A stretch of 8,055 bases of DNA from a bacterium (lineage in GTDB: Bacteria > Bacteroidota > Bacteroidia > Bacteroidales > Muribaculaceae), in NCBI GenBank assembly GCA_004563195.1, contig SFTJ01000082.1, positions 1-8,055 on the forward strand. The letters run 5' to 3'. The position numbers and the translations under genes are program-made. The notes under the pieces are model-generated. The model saw nothing but the letters and a program-made list of their open reading frames with translations. It had not been told where the DNA came from and ran no database searches. Shown here in pieces: positions 5,844 to 8,055 of this stretch; the first letter of the stretch is position 1; every line of letters begins with the position of its first letter.

Positions 5844-6827
5844 TTAATAACCCCAAACTATGTACATAGCGCCCCAAGTGAAGCCGGCGCCGAATGCTGT
5901 AAGCAATATCTTGTCGCCCTTCTTGAACTTATCCTTGTTTTCGTCCATACACAAAGGTATCGAAGCACCGCTGGTGTTGCCGCGATATTGTATGTTCACG
6001 AGCACTTGTTCGTCCTTCACGCCGAGACGGCCGCCCACTGCTTCGATGATGCGAAGGTTGGCTTGGTGAGGAATGAAGTACTTAACATCTTCTATGGCAA
6101 GGTTGTTGCGACGAAGTATGTCTTGGCTCGAAGTCAACATATCGGTAACAGCGTTTTTATATACTGCTCTACCTTCTTGATATACGAAATGCTCTTGTGC
6201 ATCAACTGTTTCGTGCGAAGCCGGGCGAACCGAGCCACCTGCTTTCATCACCAAGTGTTCGTGATCGGCCTCTACGTGGAACACGCCGTCGATTACGCCT
6301 ATGCCTTCTTCTTCGGTTGGCTCAACGAGCACTGCTGCTGCAGCATCGCCGAAGAGTGGACATGTGGTGCGGTCTTGATAGTTGGTCATGCTCGACATTT
6401 GTTCGGCTGCACACACGATAACCTTTTTATACATTCCGCTGCGCACATAGGCTGCTGCCTGCTGCAAAGTGACGATGAAGCCGGCGCATGCTGCCTGAAC
6501 ATCAAAACCATAGCAGTTTACCAAGCCGCATTGACCTATCATTATCGAAGCTGTCGACGGGAAACGATAGTCGGGGTTGGTGGTGGCGCAGATGAGCAAG
6601 TCGATTTCTTCCGGCTTTACTCCTGTTTCGGCAAGAAGTTTGTTGATTGCCTTTGTACCCATCACCGAGCTGCCTTGTTCTTCGCCCTTCAAAATGCGAC
6701 GTTCCTTAATGCCCACGCGGGTAGTTATCCACTCGTCGTTGGTGTCAACCATCCGTGCAAGGTCGTCGTTTGTGAGAATGTCGTCCGGTATATATGATGC
6801 TATACCGCTAATTTTTGCATTAAGCAT
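5844..6827 (-). CDS. fabH: Beta-ketoacyl-ACP synthase III (FabH)
   Basis: A 327-residue protein of normal FabH length. It condenses an acyl-CoA primer with malonyl-ACP to start type II fatty-acid synthesis in the cytoplasm; whether the primer here is acetyl-CoA or a branched acyl-CoA cannot be told. The full catalytic triad is present: Cys114 in DVQAACAGF, His254 in IPHQAN and Asn284 in YRGNTSGAS. Other family marks are DEWITTRVGIKERR at 31-44, ATTNPDYRFPSTA at 81-93, LFGDAAAAVLV at 158-168, and a C-terminal GFTWGA. The ATG at 6825-6827 gives MLNAKISGIASYIPDD, the expected N-terminus; the frame is open for 18 more residues upstream, but these are not family-like. It follows rpmF by 138 nt, a gap holding a large inverted repeat, and is closed by a strong terminator. 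plsX, often found between rpmF and fabH in other bacteria, is absent here. Confidence 0.97.
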   Translation of the reverse strand: MLNAKISGIASYIPDDILTNDDLARMVDTNDEWITTRVGIKERRILKGEEQGSSVMGTKAINKLLAETGVKPEEIDLLICATTNPDYRFPSTASIMIGQCGLVNCYGFDVQAACAGFIVTLQQAAAYVRSGMYKKVIVCAAEQMSSMTNYQDRTTCPLFGDAAAAVLVEPTEEEGIGVIDGVFHVEADHEHLVMKAGGSVRPASHETVDAQEHFVYQEGRAVYKNAVTDMLTSSQDILRRNNLAIEDVKYFIPHQANLRIIEAVGGRLGVKDEQVLVNIQYRGNTSGASIPLCMDENKDKFKKGDKILLTAFGAGFTWGAMYIVWGY

Positions 6828-6860
6828 ATTCTTGGAGTTATGTATATATGTGTGAAAAAT

Positions 6861-6918
6861 ATATCCTAAATGATATGGCACTCGTTTTAATTGGAAAATG
6901 CGGTATTATTTAGGATAT
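6861..6918 (-). repeat. Inverted repeat in the rpmF-fabH spacer
   Basis: ATATCCTAAAT (6861-6871) and ATTTAGGATAT (6908-6918) are perfect 11-bp inverted arms. After one mismatch three further bases pair (ATA 6873-6875 with TAT 6904-6906), leaving a loop of about 28 nt. No T-run follows on the minus strand and no consensus promoter overlaps it. It sits 34 nt upstream of the fabH ATG and could be a protein-binding operator or an mRNA structure controlling fabH; the function is unknown. Confidence 0.55.
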
Positions 6919-6965
6919 CATATTTCGACTATTGATTAAAAAAAGTGTAGTGCCAAGTGCTTGTT

Positions 6966-7151
6966 TTATACCTCAGCGTTCTTTTCAATAGCGATTTGGC
7001 CTCTATAGTAACCACATTCAGGACATACTGTGTGGTATACGTGCCATGCACCACAGTTTGAGCATATTGCCAAAGTGGGGGTTACAGCCTTGTCATGAGT
7101 TCTTCTCTTGGCTGTACGAGTCTTCGATTGTTTACGTTTAGGATGTGCCAT
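6966..7151 (-). CDS. rpmF: 50S ribosomal protein L32
   Basis: A 61-residue basic protein starting MAHPKRKQSKTRTAKRR, the hallmark L32 N-terminus, which threads into 23S rRNA. A zinc-ribbon of the four-cysteine type follows: Cys30 and Cys33 (CSNC), Cys43 and Cys46 (CPEC). All four cysteines are kept, so this is the zinc-binding (C+) form. The ATG lies 9 nt after the DUF177 stop, preceded by a purine-rich AAAAAGAAGAA that may act as a weak ribosome-binding site; the two genes are surely cotranscribed. The DUF177-rpmF pair is one of the most conserved small operons in bacteria. Confidence 0.98.
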   Translation of the reverse strand: MAHPKRKQSKTRTAKRRTHDKAVTPTLAICSNCGAWHVYHTVCPECGYYRGQIAIEKNAEV

Positions 7152-7160
7152 TTCTTCTTT

Positions 7161-7781
7161 TTATTTGTTTTTTAAATTATTATCTTTTATTTTCAGCAAT
7201 TCAGCCCATCGGGGGTCGATATTGCTTTCGTTTATTTCATCATTATTTGCGGCATCGCCTTCAATGTCAGCTCCGTCGTCGTCGGCATATCGGCCATATA
7301 GGGCTTCTTCGCCATCGTCGGCTATGCTGTGCGCGGTGTGCGCTTGCAGCGCTTCCCACGTTGCCTCATCGCACTCTCCCTCTTCATGCACATGGCTGAT
7401 GGGTATCGTCAGTGCTACGGTGTCATACACTATCGAGGCTACATTCAAGTCGTTGTCGCTATCGGGCACTATAAGCAGACCATCGGTCTCATCGTTATAC
7501 TCGTCCCCGAATTTAACCGTCAATTCGTAGTCGCTATCCACCTCGTGCTTCATCGGCTCAAGGCAGCGGTCGCACGGTATCATTATCTCTCCCTTGCACT
7601 CAAAGTTGAAGTAATTGGCTTCACCCTTGCGGGTCACCGTTACTTCCACTGTCACATTGCCGCCCAACACATCGGAGCTTTCCATTTCTTTGAAAAACTC
7701 ATCGTTGAGCACCAGCGTATATCGCTCTGTAGCTTGCTGTGCTCCACGCAAAGGGATGCTATAAGATGATAACTTTACCAA
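7161..7781 (-). CDS. DUF177/YceD family protein (large-subunit rRNA accumulation protein), TTG start
   Basis: A 206-residue protein recognised by its position directly before rpmF, the C-x-x-C knuckle IPCDRCLEPM at 68-77, the following ELTVKF strand, the ALTIPISHVHEEGEC segment at 123-137, and the C-terminal DPRWAELLKI at 189-198, all features of DUF177/YceD. Family members are linked to 23S rRNA accumulation. An acidic, low-complexity stretch (about 152-188, rich in D, E, N, A) separates the core from the conserved tail. The start appears to be TTG at 7779-7781. No ATG or GTG lies in frame upstream before a stop, TTG gives the family-like N-terminus (KLSSYSIPLRG), and the first internal ATG (Met33) would remove conserved sequence. 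The consensus promoter ends about 21 nt upstream, so the leader is very short. First gene of the DUF177-rpmF-fabH unit. Confidence 0.93.
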   Translation of the reverse strand: MVKLSSYSIPLRGAQQATERYTLVLNDEFFKEMESSDVLGGNVTVEVTVTRKGEANYFNFECKGEIMIPCDRCLEPMKHEVDSDYELTVKFGDEYNDETDGLLIVPDSDNDLNVASIVYDTVALTIPISHVHEEGECDEATWEALQAHTAHSIADDGEEALYGRYADDDGADIEGDAANNDEINESNIDPRWAELLKIKDNNLKNK

Positions 7782-7802
7782 ATTTTTTTAGTTAAATCGG
7801 TG

Positions 7803-7834
7803 CAAAGGTACAAAGATTAGGTCTAATAATCAAA
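7803..7834 (-). promoter_or_regulatory. Bacteroidota-type promoter of the DUF177-rpmF-fabH unit
   Basis: On the minus strand TTTG (7831-7834), a 20-nt spacer and TACCTTTG (7803-7810) match the -33/-7 consensus exactly. The predicted start is near 7799, giving a leader of about 18 nt before the TTG start codon. Confidence 0.85.
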
Positions 7835-7949
7835 CATTTCACTTCATTTTTCAAGTTTTTTAGTTCAATTTCCTACAATTCAGCCTTTATGAGGCAATCG
7901 GCGGCGGTTTTCCAAGCTTTTTATTTGCTTTTTGTGGGCGTATGTGTCG

Positions 7950-7994
7950 AAAAATAATTAATTTCGCACTGCGCTTCGATTTATAATTATTTTT
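7950..7994. repeat. AT-rich inverted repeat upstream of the HAD gene
   Basis: AAAAATAATTA (7950-7960) and TAATTATTTTT (7984-7994) are perfect 11-bp inverted arms around a 23-nt centre. It ends 8 nt before the HAD ATG, inside the divergent intergenic region, where no TAnnTTTG promoter is visible on the plus strand. It could be an operator or a leader hairpin, or chance in AT-rich DNA. Confidence 0.4.
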
Positions 7995-8002
7995 TTATCC
8001 CG

Positions 8003-8055
8003 ATGGCAAAACCTGTTACTCTATATGTCAGCGACCTCGATGGTACGCTTTTGGG
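8003..8055 (+). CDS. HAD-superfamily hydrolase, N-terminal fragment (runs off right edge)
   Basis: Only 17 complete codons are present. They read MAKPVTLYVSDLDGTLL and then G. The LYVSDLDGTLL stretch is HAD motif I (DxDGT), with Asp11 as predicted nucleophile and Asp13 as acid/base. This suggests a HAD phosphatase, possibly the Cof-type (IIB) subgroup common in Bacteroidales, but the substrate and subgroup cannot be judged from this fragment. It is transcribed divergently from the DUF177 unit. No Shine-Dalgarno sequence is seen before the ATG. Confidence 0.75.
   Translation, partial: MAKPVTLYVSDLDGTLL

Noticed and set aside
6828..6881. N-terminal extension of FabH by 18 residues.
   Set aside because: The added residues lie over part of the intergenic inverted repeat and do not look like FabH, which normally starts close to the KISGIASYIP strand.
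6938..6960. A T7 run on the minus strand just after rpmF, considered as an rpmF terminator.
   Set aside because: No convincing stem precedes the T-run; only short, poorly pairing GCAC/GTGC pieces are nearby, so rpmF-fabH readthrough is the simpler view.
1..8055. Search for a CRISPR array, insertion sequence, attachment site, toxin-antitoxin pair or defence module.
   Set aside because: There are no regular repeats, transposase or integrase motifs or terminal inverted repeats, and every gene belongs to a known housekeeping or envelope family. I see no undescribed multi-gene system here.

Overview
The window looks like chromosomal DNA of a member of the Bacteroidota, most likely order Bacteroidales. 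A family such as Muribaculaceae would fit the moderate GC content and protein style, but I cannot prove it. Three things support the assignment. Four promoters match the Bacteroidota housekeeping consensus (TTTG or TTG, 19-20 nt, TAnnTTTG). Start codons mostly lack a Shine-Dalgarno sequence. The core proteins (RuvB, Der, Era, FabH, L32, DUF177) have Bacteroidales-type sequences. Almost everything reads on the minus strand; only a truncated HAD-hydrolase gene at the right edge is on the plus strand.

Layout from right to left, in the direction of minus-strand transcription. (1) A divergent intergenic region (7782-8002) carries the promoter of a DUF177/YceD - rpmF (L32) - fabH unit. That unit ends at a long hairpin plus T-run terminator (5746-5800). 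(2) era and der follow as a pair of ribosome-assembly GTPases, with a probable terminator hairpin at 3237-3273. No consensus promoter is visible before era. (3) ruvB and a 14-TM polysaccharide-flippase-like gene form a two-gene unit. Its promoter abuts the ruvB ATG, so the ruvB mRNA is predicted to be leaderless or nearly so. (4) A compact tRNA-Tyr(GTA) - tRNA-Gly(TCC) unit has its own promoter and a textbook terminator. (5) A secreted glycerophosphodiester phosphodiesterase (GDPD) with its own promoter runs off the left edge.

Functionally this is housekeeping DNA. DUF177/L32, Era and Der belong to 50S/30S ribosome assembly and rRNA handling. FabH starts fatty-acid synthesis, and its linkage to rpmF is a widely conserved ribosome/lipid association. 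RuvB drives Holliday-junction migration. The flippase and GDPD act at the envelope. I see no mobile element, CRISPR array, phage gene or defence module, and no sign of a novel multi-gene system. The points worth a second look are regulatory: the leaderless ruvB, a TTG start for DUF177, a large inverted repeat in the rpmF-fabH gap, an AT-rich inverted repeat before the HAD gene, and the terminator that splits fabH from era.
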